A stretch of 64,000 bases of DNA, taken from the NCBI GenBank assembly GCA_025352085.1, contig JANXUA010000101.1:1-64000 (forward strand), written 5' to 3'. This document shows positions 43,094 to 52,120 of this stretch, one piece after another. Source of the stretch: Caulobacteraceae bacterium (GTDB lineage: Bacteria > Pseudomonadota > Alphaproteobacteria > Caulobacterales > Caulobacteraceae). The translations under genes were made by a program, and so were the position numbers. Position 1 is the stretch's first letter. Every line of letters starts with the position of its first letter. The notes under the pieces are model-generated. The model ran no database searches. It was not told where the DNA came from and saw only the letters and a list, made by a program, of their open reading frames with translations.

Positions 43094-43217
43094 GGTCGGT
43101 CCTCCGGAGGTAATCTCGATAGTGCATGGGGGAAGGGGAGGGTGCAATCGCCGTGGTTCCGACTCGCGGCAAAGCCCGCTACGGTGGCGTGCGATCGATC
43201 AGCGAAAGATTGTCCCC

Positions 43218-44912
43218 ATGCGTCTCGCCATCGCGTTTGCCGTCGCCCTGTGGGTCGGGACTTCGGCGAACGCCCAGCCCGCCAAGCCACACCACGACCG
43301 CGCCATGGTCGACGCGGCCAATCCGCTGGCGGTCGAGGCGGGCCTGAAGATCCTGCGCGCGGGGGGATCGGCGATCGATGCAGCGGTCGCGGTGCAGGCG
43401 GCCTTGGGTCTGGTCGAGCCGCAGAGCTCGGGCCTCGGCGGCGGGGCCTTCCTCACCTATTACGACGCCCACACCCACAAGGTCACCGCCTATGACGGGC
43501 GCGAAACGGCGCCGGCGTCAGCCACGCCGACGCGGTTTTTCAACGCCGACGGAAAGCCGCTGTCGTTTTCCGAGGCGGTGCTGTCGGGACGCTCGGCGGG
43601 GGTTCCAGGCGCCGTGGCCATGCTCGCTTTGGCGCAAAAGGCGCACGGCCGGTTGGCGTGGTCCGGTCTGTTCGGCGACGGCGAACGCCTGGCGCGAGAG
43701 GGCTTCATCGTCTCTCCCCGGCTCGGCGGCCTGATCGGCGCCGGCTTCGCCCAGGCCAAGGCGCCCGACGTGCTCGCCTATTTCACCAATCCGGGCGGCG
43801 ACCGGATGAAGGCCGGCGATCGGCTGGTCAACCGCGCCTACGCCGCAACCCTGCGCCGGATCGCCGCCGAGGGGCCGAACGCCTTGCTGAAAGGCTCGAT
43901 CGCCGCCGATATCGTTGCGCGTCTGAGCCAGGATCCGCTGCCTGGTGGCATGACCCTGGCCGATCTGGCCGCCTATCAGCCGCACGCCGCCGAGGCCCTA
44001 TGCCGCTCCTATCGACAGTGGATCGTGTGCGAGCCTAACGCCCCGTCCGGCGGCCCGGCGACGCTGGAGGGCCTGGGCCTGCTCGCGCGCACCGACATCG
44101 CCAAACGCGGGCCGAACGATCCCATCGCCTGGTTCGAATTGGCGCAGGCCCAGCGGCTGATGTACGCGGACGATCTGAAATACGTCGGCGATCCGGCGGC
44201 GGTGACCGTTCCGATCGCCGGCCTGCTGGACGGCCCCTATCTCGACGCGCGCGCCAAACTCATCGGCGACCAGGCCGGTCCGCCGCCAGCCCCCGGCCAG
44301 CCCGTCGGCGCGCCGAAGGTCGGCCCCGACGCGACGCGCGAGCCGGGCGGCACATCGTCCTTCGTCATCGTCGATCAATGGGGCGACGTCGCCTCGATGA
44401 CCACGACGGTGGAGGGTCCGTTCGGCGACGGACGAATGGTCGACGGCTTCCTGCTCAATAATCAGCTGACGGACTTTTCCTTCCAGCCGATAGACAAGGA
44501 CGGCGCGCCGGCCGCCAACGCCGTCGGCCCCGGCAAGCGACCGCGCTCTTCGATGTCGCCGACGATTATTCTCGACGCCAATCATCGGTTCGTGGCGGCG
44601 GTTGGCTCGCCCGGCGGCATGGCCATTCCGGCCTATGTGCTCAAGTCGATCGTCGGCGTGCTCGACTGGAAGCTTTCGATGCAGGAGGCCGTCAACCTCC
44701 CCAACCTGATCGCCATCGGCGCCTATTACGCCGGTGAGGCCGACAAGTTTTCACCGGGCGTGCTCAGGGGCCTCGCCGATCGCGGGATTGTCGTGCGCAG
44801 CGGCCTGGGCGCCGAGGGCTCAGGCCTGCACGGGATCATCCGCCGTGACGACGGCCGCCTCGACGGCGGCGCCGATCCGCGTCGCGAAGGCGTGGCGCGG
44901 GGGTGCTGCTGA
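43218..44912 (+). CDS. ggt: Gamma-glutamyltransferase
   Basis: A 564 aa periplasmic Ntn hydrolase. A signal peptide (MRLAIAFAVALWVGTSANAQ) precedes MVDAANPLAVEAGLKILRAG and SGLGGGAFLTYYD. The processing site and nucleophile Thr are in EPGGTSSFVIVD, where the usual TTH reads TSS; the Thr is kept. Late blocks PRSSMSPTIILD and AVGSPGGMAIPAYVLK hold gamma-glutamyl-binding residues. It transfers or hydrolyses gamma-glutamyl groups of glutathione; gshB lies about 3 kb away. The C-terminus is a little shorter than usual. Confidence 0.9.
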   Translation: MRLAIAFAVALWVGTSANAQPAKPHHDRAMVDAANPLAVEAGLKILRAGGSAIDAAVAVQAALGLVEPQSSGLGGGAFLTYYDAHTHKVTAYDGRETAPASATPTRFFNADGKPLSFSEAVLSGRSAGVPGAVAMLALAQKAHGRLAWSGLFGDGERLAREGFIVSPRLGGLIGAGFAQAKAPDVLAYFTNPGGDRMKAGDRLVNRAYAATLRRIAAEGPNALLKGSIAADIVARLSQDPLPGGMTLADLAAYQPHAAEALCRSYRQWIVCEPNAPSGGPATLEGLGLLARTDIAKRGPNDPIAWFELAQAQRLMYADDLKYVGDPAAVTVPIAGLLDGPYLDARAKLIGDQAGPPPAPGQPVGAPKVGPDATREPGGTSSFVIVDQWGDVASMTTTVEGPFGDGRMVDGFLLNNQLTDFSFQPIDKDGAPAANAVGPGKRPRSSMSPTIILDANHRFVAAVGSPGGMAIPAYVLKSIVGVLDWKLSMQEAVNLPNLIAIGAYYAGEADKFSPGVLRGLADRGIVVRSGLGAEGSGLHGIIRRDDGRLDGGADPRREGVARGCC

Positions 44913-44914
44913 GC

Positions 44915-45328
44915 TTATTTTGACGTCGACCAGTCGTCCATGGCGGTCTTGTTGACCACGCAGGCGGCGCCGGTCAGTTTCGCCGTCACCTTGGCGCAAG
45001 CGGTCTTGGCGTCGTCGGCCGGGGCGGCCTGCACCGTGCACGCGAACCGGCCGCCGTAGCGGCGGACCACGCCGTTCACGCGGCCGCAGTCGGCGCCGGC
45101 GACCGCCCGGCTTGACCACTCCCTGGTGACGGTCATCGGCTTGTGCATGCGCCGGCCGGTGGCCATGCCGGTGGCGATATCGCGGGGCGCGGCGACCGCG
45201 GCGGCCGAGCCGCCGGCGTTCTGACCGAGTTTGACATCAACGCCCTTCAACGGCGCTCCGGCGAACGCCGTTGGCGCGCACAGAGTGGCGACGGCGGCGA
45301 CCAGCAAGGCGGCATGGTGACGGTTCAT
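44915..45328 (-). CDS. Small exported protein with Cys pairs, unknown function
   Basis: A 137 aa protein with a Sec signal peptide (HHAALLVAAVATLCAPTAFA). The mature part has four Cys in two pairs (GADCGRVNG and RFACTVQ, then KTACAKV and GAACVVNK), suggesting two disulfides, and a C-terminal DDWSTSK. I do not recognise a family. It is convergent with ggt (stops 2 bp apart) and stands alone. Confidence 0.65.
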   Translation of the reverse strand: MNRHHAALLVAAVATLCAPTAFAGAPLKGVDVKLGQNAGGSAAAVAAPRDIATGMATGRRMHKPMTVTREWSSRAVAGADCGRVNGVVRRYGGRFACTVQAAPADDAKTACAKVTAKLTGAACVVNKTAMDDWSTSK

Positions 45329-45477
45329 GTTCAGGTTCCCTCCTTAAGCTGACGGCGGGGCTGGACGCTCCGCCGCGCTTTGACGCCCACAGCCTAACGC
45401 CGCCAAGCCTGAACTTTTGATGAACGAAGGCAAGGCGCGCGTATCGGCGCGATCGGGCGCAGGCATGGTTCCAAAGA

Positions 45478-45690
45478 TCAGAGACAGTCGTAGACCGCGC
45501 GGCACAGGGCCGTGGCGCGCGCGTCGCCGACGAGGCCCTCGCCCATCTGGTTCATGACATAGCCGATCGCGACGGCTTCTTTCGTGTCGGCGCAGCCAAA
45601 CGAGCCGCCCCAGCCGGAATGGCCGAACACATTCGGACGAGGGCCGAACATGCCGGTCTCATTGCCGTCGTGCTGGAGAAACCTGAAGTC
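45478..45690 (-). pseudogene. C-terminal remnant of a beta-lactamase-fold serine hydrolase
   Basis: Only the last ~65 residues of a class C beta-lactamase-like esterase are left: ETGMFGPRPNVFGHSGWGGS, then FGCADTKEAVAIGYVMNQMG, ending VYDCL at TGA 45480-45478. The GHSGWGGS block corresponds to the KTG-like (HxG) motif of the family. No start, SxxK or YxN part lies upstream; instead, comM ends at 45689 directly against the remnant. The join is probably a deletion breakpoint, and the novel tail of ComM may come from it. Confidence 0.75.
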
Positions 45691-47245
45691 AGAGTCCGTA
45701 AGCGCCGACGCGCGCCTCGCCCACGCCCTCGCTCGCCGGGCCGACGCGCCGATAGATCAAGGCCTCGGCGACGTGCACGCGGCGCACCGCGCCCGCGCCT
45801 TCCAGATCGGCGATGGTGCGGGCCAGACGCAGGGTGCGGGTCCATCCGCGCGCGGTCAGGGCGCCCGCTTCGGCGGCCCTGGCCATCAGAGCCTTGGCGG
45901 GCGGATCGAGGCCGACGATGCGGTCAAGCCAGGCGCCCTCGGCGCGGGCGTTGAGGGGCGCCGCGCCTTCTCCGGCGCCCTGCGCCCGGTCGGCGGCCAG
46001 GGCGCGCGCGGCGGCGACCCGCGCGGCGACCTCGGCGCTGCCTTCGGCCGGCGGTGGCAGGGAAAGGTCGGCGGCGGTGACCGGCGGGACCTCCACCGTC
46101 AGGTCGATGCGATCCAGGAGGGGGCCCGACACCCGTCCCTGATAGCTCTGCAGACATCGCGGCGCCTTGCCGCACGACCCGCGGCCCAAACCGCCGTGCC
46201 CGCAGCGGCATGGATTCATCGCGGCGACCAGTTGCACGCGGGCCGGATAACGAACATGCGCATTGGCCCGCGCGACGGTGACCTCGGCGGTCTCCAGCGG
46301 TTGGCGCAGCGAATCCAAGGCCTGCGCGCTGAATTCGGGAAGTTCATCAAGGAAGAGCACGCCGTTGTGCGCGAGAGACACTTCGCCGGGCTTTACCCGC
46401 AGGCCGCCGCCGGTGAGGGCGGCCATGCTGGCCGAGTGATGCGGCGCGCGGAATGGCCGGGCGCGGGTCAGGGCACCCTTGGCGATCAGGCCGGCGATGG
46501 AGTGCACCAGCGAGGTCTCCAACAATTCCTTTGCGGTTAGCGGCGGCAACAGGCCCGGCAGGCGCTGGGCGAGCATCGATTTGCCTGATCCGGGCGGCCC
46601 GATATAGAGCAAATTGTGCCCGCCGGCCGCCGCGATCTCCAGGGCGCGCTTGGCGTTCTCCTGACCTTTCACGTCCCTAAGATCAGGCCCTGGCGCGCCG
46701 TCGATCATCGGCCCGGCCTTGGGCGCGCCCAGGATCTGGCTGCCGCGAAAGTGATTGACCAAGGAGATTAGCGAGCGTGGCGCGAGGATGGCGGTGTCTC
46801 CGGCCCAGGCCGCTTCAGGCCCGCAGGCTTCGGGGCAGATCAGGCCCAGACCCATGGCGCCGGCGGCCATGGCGGCGGGCAGGGCCCCGGCCACCGGGGC
46901 GATCTCGCCGTTGAGATTAAGCTCCCCGATCGCCGCCCAGCCGTCCAGCGCGTCCTGCGGAATAATGCCCATGGCGCCCATGAGCGCCAGGGCGATCGGC
47001 AGATCGTAGTGATTGCCCTCCTTGGGCAGGTCGGCGGGGGCCAGATTGGCCACCACCCGGCCCGGCGGAAGGGCGAGACCCAACCCGGCGAAGGCGGCGC
47101 GCACCCGCTCGCGCGCTTCACCGACCGCCTTGTCGGCGAGGCCGACGACGACAAAGCTCGACGGACCGCCAACTTTTTGCACCTCGACATCGACCCGCCG
47201 GGCCTCGACGCCGTCGAACGCCACCGACACCACCCGCGCGGCCAT
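45689..47245 (-). CDS. comM: ComM/YifB-family Mg-chelatase-like AAA ATPase
   Basis: A 518 aa hexameric helicase that promotes branch migration in natural transformation in Vibrio and Haemophilus. Its parts are: an N-terminal Lon-like domain (residues 1-about 175, VVGLADKAVGEARERVRAAF), Walker A GPPGSGKSMLAQRLPGLLPP, Walker B VLFLDELPEF, and a Cys cluster PCRCGHGGLGRGSCGKAPRC. The conserved family end is at HVAEALIYRR; the final ~20 residues run up to a hydrolase remnant and look new. Repeat D ends 13 bp before its ATG and merges with the AGGAGG ribosome binding site. Confidence 0.93.
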   Translation of the reverse strand: MAARVVSVAFDGVEARRVDVEVQKVGGPSSFVVVGLADKAVGEARERVRAAFAGLGLALPPGRVVANLAPADLPKEGNHYDLPIALALMGAMGIIPQDALDGWAAIGELNLNGEIAPVAGALPAAMAAGAMGLGLICPEACGPEAAWAGDTAILAPRSLISLVNHFRGSQILGAPKAGPMIDGAPGPDLRDVKGQENAKRALEIAAAGGHNLLYIGPPGSGKSMLAQRLPGLLPPLTAKELLETSLVHSIAGLIAKGALTRARPFRAPHHSASMAALTGGGLRVKPGEVSLAHNGVLFLDELPEFSAQALDSLRQPLETAEVTVARANAHVRYPARVQLVAAMNPCRCGHGGLGRGSCGKAPRCLQSYQGRVSGPLLDRIDLTVEVPPVTAADLSLPPPAEGSAEVAARVAAARALAADRAQGAGEGAAPLNARAEGAWLDRIVGLDPPAKALMARAAEAGALTARGWTRTLRLARTIADLEGAGAVRRVHVAEALIYRRVGPASEGVGEARVGAYGL

Positions 47246-47258
47246 GCCTCCGCCCTCC

Positions 47259-47373
47259 TAGAGCCTGATGCCTTTGCACGGAACAGACGCAAACACTGAA
47301 TCCGGCTCTACATTTTTGAATCCAGAGCACGAATCAGATTTTTGATGATTCCATCAAAAATCATCGTGCCCTA
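47259..47373 (-). repeat. Two-hairpin intergenic repeat, copy D
   Basis: A 115 bp element read on the minus strand. Hairpin 1 (47373-47323) has the same GATTTTTGATG/GAAT/CATCAAAAATC stem as copy B; hairpin 2 (47310-47259) ends in GGCTCTA. The sequence after hairpin 2 reads GCTCTAGGAGGGCGGAGGC then ATG, so the repeat end runs directly into the comM ribosome binding site. Confidence 0.9.
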
Positions 47374-47456
47374 AGCGCCAATCCGTCCACAGTTGCAGCA
47401 CGCGATCCGGTTCGGATCAAGAACAAAAATAGAACACTTGTGGAAATCGTAACAGT

Positions 47457-48410
47457 TCAGTGACTTGGCCGCGATCGAATCGCCTCGATCCTGTCCCACA
47501 AGGCGGCGGCCGCGTCGGCGCCGCCGAAGCGTTTGAGTTGCTGCGCGCCGGTGGGCGAGGTGACGTTTATCTCGGTCAGATAGTCGCCGATCACGTCAAT
47601 GCCGACAAACAGCAGGCCGCGCGCCATCAGAGCCGGGCCGATCGTCGTGCAGATCTCCAGGTCGCGGCGCGTGAGCTCCACCGCCGCCGCCCGCCCGCCG
47701 CGGGCGAGGTTGGAGCGCACCTGGCCCTCGGCGGGAATACGGTTGATGGCCCCGACCGGCTCGCCGTCCACCAGCAGTATGCGCTTGTCGCCCTTGGACA
47801 CAGCCGGAATGAACTTTTGAGCGATCACCGCCTCGCGGCCGATCATGGCGTGCAACTCCAGCAGGGCGTCGAGATTGGGATCGTCGGCTTTCAGCCGCAC
47901 CACGCCCGAGCCGCCGCCGCCGTAGAGCGGCTTGAGCACTATGTCGCCGTGGCGTTCGCGGAAGTCATAGATTGCCTCGGGGTCGGCGGTGATCAGCGTC
48001 GGCGGCTGCAGGCCGGGAAAGCCGGTGACGAACAGCTTTTCCGGCGCGTTGCGCACTTCGGCGGGATTGTTCACCACCAGGGTCGCCGGATGGATCGCCT
48101 CCAGAAAATGCGCGGCGGTGATGTAGGCCATGTCGAACGGCGGGTCCTGCCGCATCAGAACCACGTCCATCTCCGCCAGATCGCGCACCTCAACCACGCC
48201 GACCGAGACGTGGTCGCCCTTTACCGCCCTCAGGTTGACCGCTTGACCGCGCGCCAGGACCCGCCCGTCCTCCAGCGACAGGTGTTCGGGGCGGTAGACC
48301 CACAGGCCGTGCCCGCGCACCTGGGCCTCAAGCATCATCATGAAGGTGGTGTCGGTATCGATGTTGACCCGCTCGATGGGGTCCATTTGCACGGCGACGA
48401 TCAGGGACAT
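47457..48410 (-). CDS. gshB: Glutathione synthetase
   Basis: A 317 aa ATP-grasp enzyme joining gamma-glutamylcysteine and glycine. [20 protein letters not shown] is the usual start; [16 protein letters not shown] is the ATP-binding loop; [16 protein letters not shown] is the typical C-terminal block. It stands alone here. Glutathione links it to the HCCA-isomerase-like protein and the gamma-glutamyltransferase in the same window, though not to one operon. Confidence 0.97.
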   Translation of the reverse strand: MSLIVAVQMDPIERVNIDTDTTFMMMLEAQVRGHGLWVYRPEHLSLEDGRVLARGQAVNLRAVKGDHVSVGVVEVRDLAEMDVVLMRQDPPFDMAYITAAHFLEAIHPATLVVNNPAEVRNAPEKLFVTGFPGLQPPTLITADPEAIYDFRERHGDIVLKPLYGGGGSGVVRLKADDPNLDALLELHAMIGREAVIAQKFIPAVSKGDKRILLVDGEPVGAINRIPAEGQVRSNLARGGRAAAVELTRRDLEICTTIGPALMARGLLFVGIDVIGDYLTEINVTSPTGAQQLKRFGGADAAAALWDRIEAIRSRPSH

Positions 48411-48724
48411 GGATTCTCTTTGGACATGAAGGTAGGTGCGAGGCCTAGATCTACGCCCTGTTGATCAATTGAATCCCGCCCAGGTCAACCGCTGATTTTT
48501 GAACCGCCGGAACGCCAAGAGCGCCAAGCTGTCGCCGGTCTGGTTCGCAGATTGGGTTTCAGCGGGAACCTATGATGAAATGAACTTGGCGCTCTTGGCG
48601 CCTTGGTGGTTCGACAGAACCGCCGGTCCCCCCTGAGCGTCGAAAATGGATCGTTGGTTTGTCGGCTGGTTTTAGTCCCTAGTTTACGCACGGGTCATCG
48701 AAATCATCAACGCAATTTCAAATC
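48411..48724. other. Intergenic region carrying a hairpin element
   Basis: About 310 bases between the gshB start and the TPR gene stop. The main content is the long inverted repeat at 48501-48612, listed separately. A short open frame across it on the minus strand is unlikely to be a gene. No RNA gene was recognised. A gshB promoter should lie near 48411-48500. Confidence 0.45.
48501..48612. repeat. Long inverted repeat (CGCCAAGAGCGCCAAG family)
   Basis: Arms of 28 bp, 48501-48528 (GAACCGCC...CGCCAAGAGCGCCAAG) and 48585-48612 (CTTGGCGCTCTTGGCG...GGTTC), can pair at about 23 of 28 positions around a 56 base loop. Repeats rich in CCAAGnCGCCAAG are found between genes in many bacteria (from memory), often as mobile palindromic units. 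It could serve as a terminator for the minus-strand TPR gene at 48725. Confidence 0.7.
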
Positions 48725-50215
48725 TCAGGAGGCGCCGAGCCGCCGCGCCGCCTCGGCCGCGCCTTGCAGCGCGCTTCGACGGCCCGGCGCCAGAGCCAGT
48801 GCGGCGTTGAAGGCGCGGAGCGCTTCACTCGGCCTGTTCAGCGCAAGGAACAACTCGCCCAACTGTTCGCGCGCGGGCACGATCGGCCCCGGCGTCACCG
48901 GCAACTTTTCCAGCGCGTCCTCCTCGTCCGCCGCCGCGGTCAGCACGGTGACCGCACGGTCGGCATCGCCGCTCGCGGCCGCCCGCCAGCCTTCGGCGGA
49001 CTTCAGGAGAGCGTCCGTCTGCGCCGTCCAGTAGGCGTCGCCCGAGGCGAGCAGGGCCTCTCGACAAGCCCGCAGCTTGACGATGTCGCCGTCAGCGGGG
49101 CCCGGCGACGGCGCGCGCGATCGGCCCAGGGCCCGGGCCCACCAGACGATTGCAGCGACCTGCGGAGCCGATCCGGGCAGGGGGGTCAACCGCGCCGCCG
49201 CCGCCCAGTCGCGGCTCTCCACCGCCAGCCGCGCGGGCATGGCGTTGGCGGCGTAGCCAGTCTTGAAGCCCCCCGCCGCGACAACGCCTATGCCTTGCAG
49301 GCTCGCCACCACCTGCGCCGCATCGGCCGTGCGGCCACGCTGCAAGTAGGCGTAGGTCAAATAGTCCATGGCGTGCAATTCCTCGCCGACATCCCCTTGG
49401 GCATGGGCGGCGGCGCGGGCGGCCAGGTTTGAGACGATCGAGTCGTCCCACAGCCCGAGCCGGGTGAATATGTGCGAGGGCATGTGCAAGGCGTGGGGCG
49501 CCGAAGGTGCGATCCCGGCGTAGGCGCGCGCTGCTGGCAGGCCGCGCTGGGCCAGTTCGGCGCTGTCGTAGGCATGGATCAGATAGTGCGGCACGCCGGG
49601 ATGCTGGGGGTGTCGCTTCCAGATCGGCTCCAAGATGTCCGCCGCCCGCTTCTGCCGCTCGTGCGTGCGATCCGTCGGCGAAGCCGTGGCCACGAGCGAC
49701 AGGGCGTAAAACACCTGGGCCTCGTCATCGTCGCGGTTGTCCCGCGCGACAGCGGCCATGGCGTCGGAGTAGCGCAGGGCCCGCACGGCCGGCGCGGCGT
49801 GATCCGCGCCAGCGTAATATGCTCCGAGCGCGGCGATGAAGGCCTGCTCGCGCGGCGTTTCGGCCGTCAGCGCGGAGGCGTTGTCGACCTCTGTCGCGCC
49901 GGCGGCCAAGTCAGCCCCGGCGGGCGGATCCCAGAGCTGGTGATAGTGGGTCATGGCGCGGCCCCAGTGGGCCATGGCGCAAGTCGGGTCGCCCGCAGCG
50001 ACGTCGGCGAAGCCCTGATCGGCGACGGTGTAGGCGAAGGAATGCAGCAGGGCGACCGCCCGATCGAAGGCCGCGCCCACCGCTGGCGCGCAACTGGTGG
50101 CAAAATGGACGACCCCGAGCCGCTGGGGCGCGGGGTGATTGTGATGTTCCTCCTGCGCCGCGGCGGGGGCCGCCAGCAACAGGGCCAACGCGACCGTGGT
50201 AATCCGCCTTGCCAT
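48725..50215 (-). CDS. Exported TPR-repeat protein
   Basis: A 496 aa protein with a signal peptide (MARRITTVALALLLAAPAAA) and a family-typical start: GVVHFATSCAPAVGAAFDRA and ALLHSFAYTVADQGFADVA, then DPTCAMAHWGRAMTHYHQLW. The centre has HPGVPHYLIHAYDSAELAQR and APHALHMPSHIFTRLGLWDD, and the end has TPR-like repeats. The many conserved His and the HALHMPSHIF block recur in a large family of periplasmic TPR proteins with no known function. ATG 50215 gives a clean signal peptide; an in-frame start at 50245 adds a basic stretch. Confidence 0.8.
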   Translation of the reverse strand: MARRITTVALALLLAAPAAAQEEHHNHPAPQRLGVVHFATSCAPAVGAAFDRAVALLHSFAYTVADQGFADVAAGDPTCAMAHWGRAMTHYHQLWDPPAGADLAAGATEVDNASALTAETPREQAFIAALGAYYAGADHAAPAVRALRYSDAMAAVARDNRDDDEAQVFYALSLVATASPTDRTHERQKRAADILEPIWKRHPQHPGVPHYLIHAYDSAELAQRGLPAARAYAGIAPSAPHALHMPSHIFTRLGLWDDSIVSNLAARAAAHAQGDVGEELHAMDYLTYAYLQRGRTADAAQVVASLQGIGVVAAGGFKTGYAANAMPARLAVESRDWAAAARLTPLPGSAPQVAAIVWWARALGRSRAPSPGPADGDIVKLRACREALLASGDAYWTAQTDALLKSAEGWRAAASGDADRAVTVLTAAADEEDALEKLPVTPGPIVPAREQLGELFLALNRPSEALRAFNAALALAPGRRSALQGAAEAARRLGAS

Positions 50216-50308
50216 CCTCCGCTTCCTCTTGCCGCCCTGCGTCATAGCGGCATGGTCTTTTCCGCGATCGGTGTGGTGCGCCGATCACCGCAGGCGCGAA
50301 ACACTTTT

Positions 50309-50683
50309 CTACCCGTCCCGCCACGCATCGTGAATATGGCGTGGCCACCGTCCAGGCGCGAGAGCGATCAGATCGAGGCGGATGGGAAGGCCGGCTAGGT
50401 CGGGGCGCCGCGCGGTGAGGGACTCGGCGGCGCGACGCAGACGCTCGCGCTGGCGCCAGGTGACCGCATCGATGGCGGTGGCCAGATTCGTGCGGCGCTT
50501 GACCTCGATGACGGCGACCACATTCCCATTGCGGGCGAGGATGTCGATCTCCCCCTGCGGCGTGCGCAGACGGAAATCCAGGATACGATAGCCCTTCGCC
50601 ATCAGCCAGAGGGCGACGAGCACCTCGGCGCGGCGGCCTGAACGGCGGGCCAGAACCCCGCGCCGTTGGCGAACCCCCGCCAT
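50309..50683 (-). CDS. YraN/UPF0102 endonuclease-like protein
   Basis: A 124 aa protein of the UPF0102 family, with a restriction-endonuclease-like fold. Motifs: GRRAEVLVALWLMAKGYRIL, then GEIDILARNGNVVAVIEVKR, with the D and ExK residues. The function is unclear. It begins one base after rsmI on the same strand, the common rsmI-yraN pairing, so the two are an operon. Confidence 0.92.
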   Translation of the reverse strand: MAGVRQRRGVLARRSGRRAEVLVALWLMAKGYRILDFRLRTPQGEIDILARNGNVVAVIEVKRRTNLATAIDAVTWRQRERLRRAAESLTARRPDLAGLPIRLDLIALAPGRWPRHIHDAWRDG

Positions 50684-50684
50684 T

Positions 50685-51548
50685 CTACCCGCCGCGCAGG
50701 GTCAGGGCGCGGGCGTAGAGATCGCGTCTCGACAGACCCAAAGCCTTGGCCACTTCCGACGCCGCCTTGGCCGGCGCGCCACGCGACAGGGCGTCGATCA
50801 GGGCGGCGTCGGCCTCATCCGCCGTCGCGGCGCGCTGCGCGCCCGGCGCAACGAGGATGACGATTTCGCCCTTGGGCGCATCGCAGCGCGGATCGGCGGC
50901 GAGATCGGGCAAGAGGCCCCGGATCACCGTTTCATGCAGTTTGGTCAATTCGCGCGCGACCGCCGCCTCGCGCGCGCCGAATACGGCGGTCATGTCGACA
51001 AGGCTGTCCTTCAACCGCGATCCGCCCTCGTAGAAGATCAATGTGGCGCGGACCGGCGCCAACTCTTCGAAGAGGGACCGGCGGCCGACCGATTTGGGCG
51101 GGGGAAAGCCGGCAAACAGGAACCGGTCCGTCGGGAGACCCGCCACCGTCAGTCCGGCCAAGGTCGCCGACGCCCCCGGTATGGGAAAGACGTTCGCGCC
51201 CTGCGCGACCGCCTCGCGCACCAGTCGATAACCGGGGTCGGAGACCAGCGGCGTACCGGCGTCGGAAATGAGCGCGACCCGCTCGCCCGCCGCCAGCCGC
51301 GCCAGCACCTTGGGCCGGACCCGCTCGGCGGCGTGTTCGTCATAGCGCTCGAGTTTGACCTTCAGGCCGTGCGCCGCCATCAGCTTGCCGCCTACGCGGG
51401 TGTCTTCGCACAAGACGAGGTCCGCGCCGGCCAGGACGTCGAGCGCGCGCAGGGTGATGTCGCGCAGATTGCCGATCGGCGTCGCCACCAGATAGAGACC
51501 CGGCGCCATGACGTTTGGGGGCGGGGAAACGGTCGGGTCGCGGGCCAT
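50685..51548 (-). CDS. rsmI: 16S rRNA (cytidine-1402-2'-O)-methyltransferase
   Basis: A 287 aa enzyme methylating the 2'-OH of C1402 in the 16S rRNA decoding centre. Motifs: PGLYLVATPIGNLRDITLRA, LCEDTRVGGKLM, ALISDAGTPLVSDPGYRLV, PIPGASATLAGLTVAGLPTD and FYEGGSRLKDSL. The C-terminal extension (residues about 235-287) is a helical domain usual in the class. Operon with yraN downstream. Confidence 0.96.
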   Translation of the reverse strand: MARDPTVSPPPNVMAPGLYLVATPIGNLRDITLRALDVLAGADLVLCEDTRVGGKLMAAHGLKVKLERYDEHAAERVRPKVLARLAAGERVALISDAGTPLVSDPGYRLVREAVAQGANVFPIPGASATLAGLTVAGLPTDRFLFAGFPPPKSVGRRSLFEELAPVRATLIFYEGGSRLKDSLVDMTAVFGAREAAVARELTKLHETVIRGLLPDLAADPRCDAPKGEIVILVAPGAQRAATADEADAALIDALSRGAPAKAASEVAKALGLSRRDLYARALTLRGG

Positions 51549-51615
51549 CAGCGCTCAACCTACGATGTTCGCCCGCACGGCGCCATGGCGCGAAACGGCG
51601 ATGGCGGCAGGCCGT

Positions 51616-51969
51616 CTATTGCCTCTTGCCGTCGCCGAGCAGGCCGCCGGCCAGCCAGCTGGTGACGCTGATGACGATGGCGGTGAGGACGGCGTGCCAA
51701 AAGCCGTGAATCTGCACGCCGTGGACCAGCGCCGTCACCAGCCATACCGTGAGGCCGTTGACCACGAACAGGAACAGACCCAGCGTCAGAATGGTCAGGG
51801 GCAGGGTCAGCAGGACCAGGATCGGTCTGACCAGGGCGTTGATCACCCCCAGCAGCAGGCCGGCGATCAGTAACGACAAGGCTCCGCCGACGTGTACGCC
51901 CGGAATGATCCGCGAGGCGATCCAGAAGCCGACCGCCGCCGCGACAACGCGCACAAGAAATTTGGTCAT
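51616..51969 (-). CDS. Phage holin family 4 / YvlD-like membrane protein
   Basis: A 117 aa membrane protein with four predicted helices. The core GVINALVRPILVLLTLPLTI, then LTLGLFLFVVNGLTVWLV, is the signature of the Phage_holin_4_2 (DUF360, YvlD) family. The name comes from a weak relation to holins; there are no phage genes around, and members are ordinary membrane proteins, some linked to envelope stress in Gram-positives. It stands alone. Confidence 0.88.
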   Translation of the reverse strand: MTKFLVRVVAAAVGFWIASRIIPGVHVGGALSLLIAGLLLGVINALVRPILVLLTLPLTILTLGLFLFVVNGLTVWLVTALVHGVQIHGFWHAVLTAIVISVTSWLAGGLLGDGKRQ

Positions 51970-52120
51970 CGGGGTCCGCCTCTTAGGGATAACGCGAAGG
52001 TGTAACGCGCAATGGCGTTGCGGTAAAACATTCCATCTTGACGTTAACGTAAGGCTGACTTAACGAGCTTCACCTACGGGATCGCCAACGCTCGGCCCCG
52101 CCAGATCAGGGAGATCCAGC

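Noticed and set aside
51616-51969. Prophage, suggested by the holin family name
   Set aside because: No phage genes are near; the family is widespread as ordinary membrane proteins.
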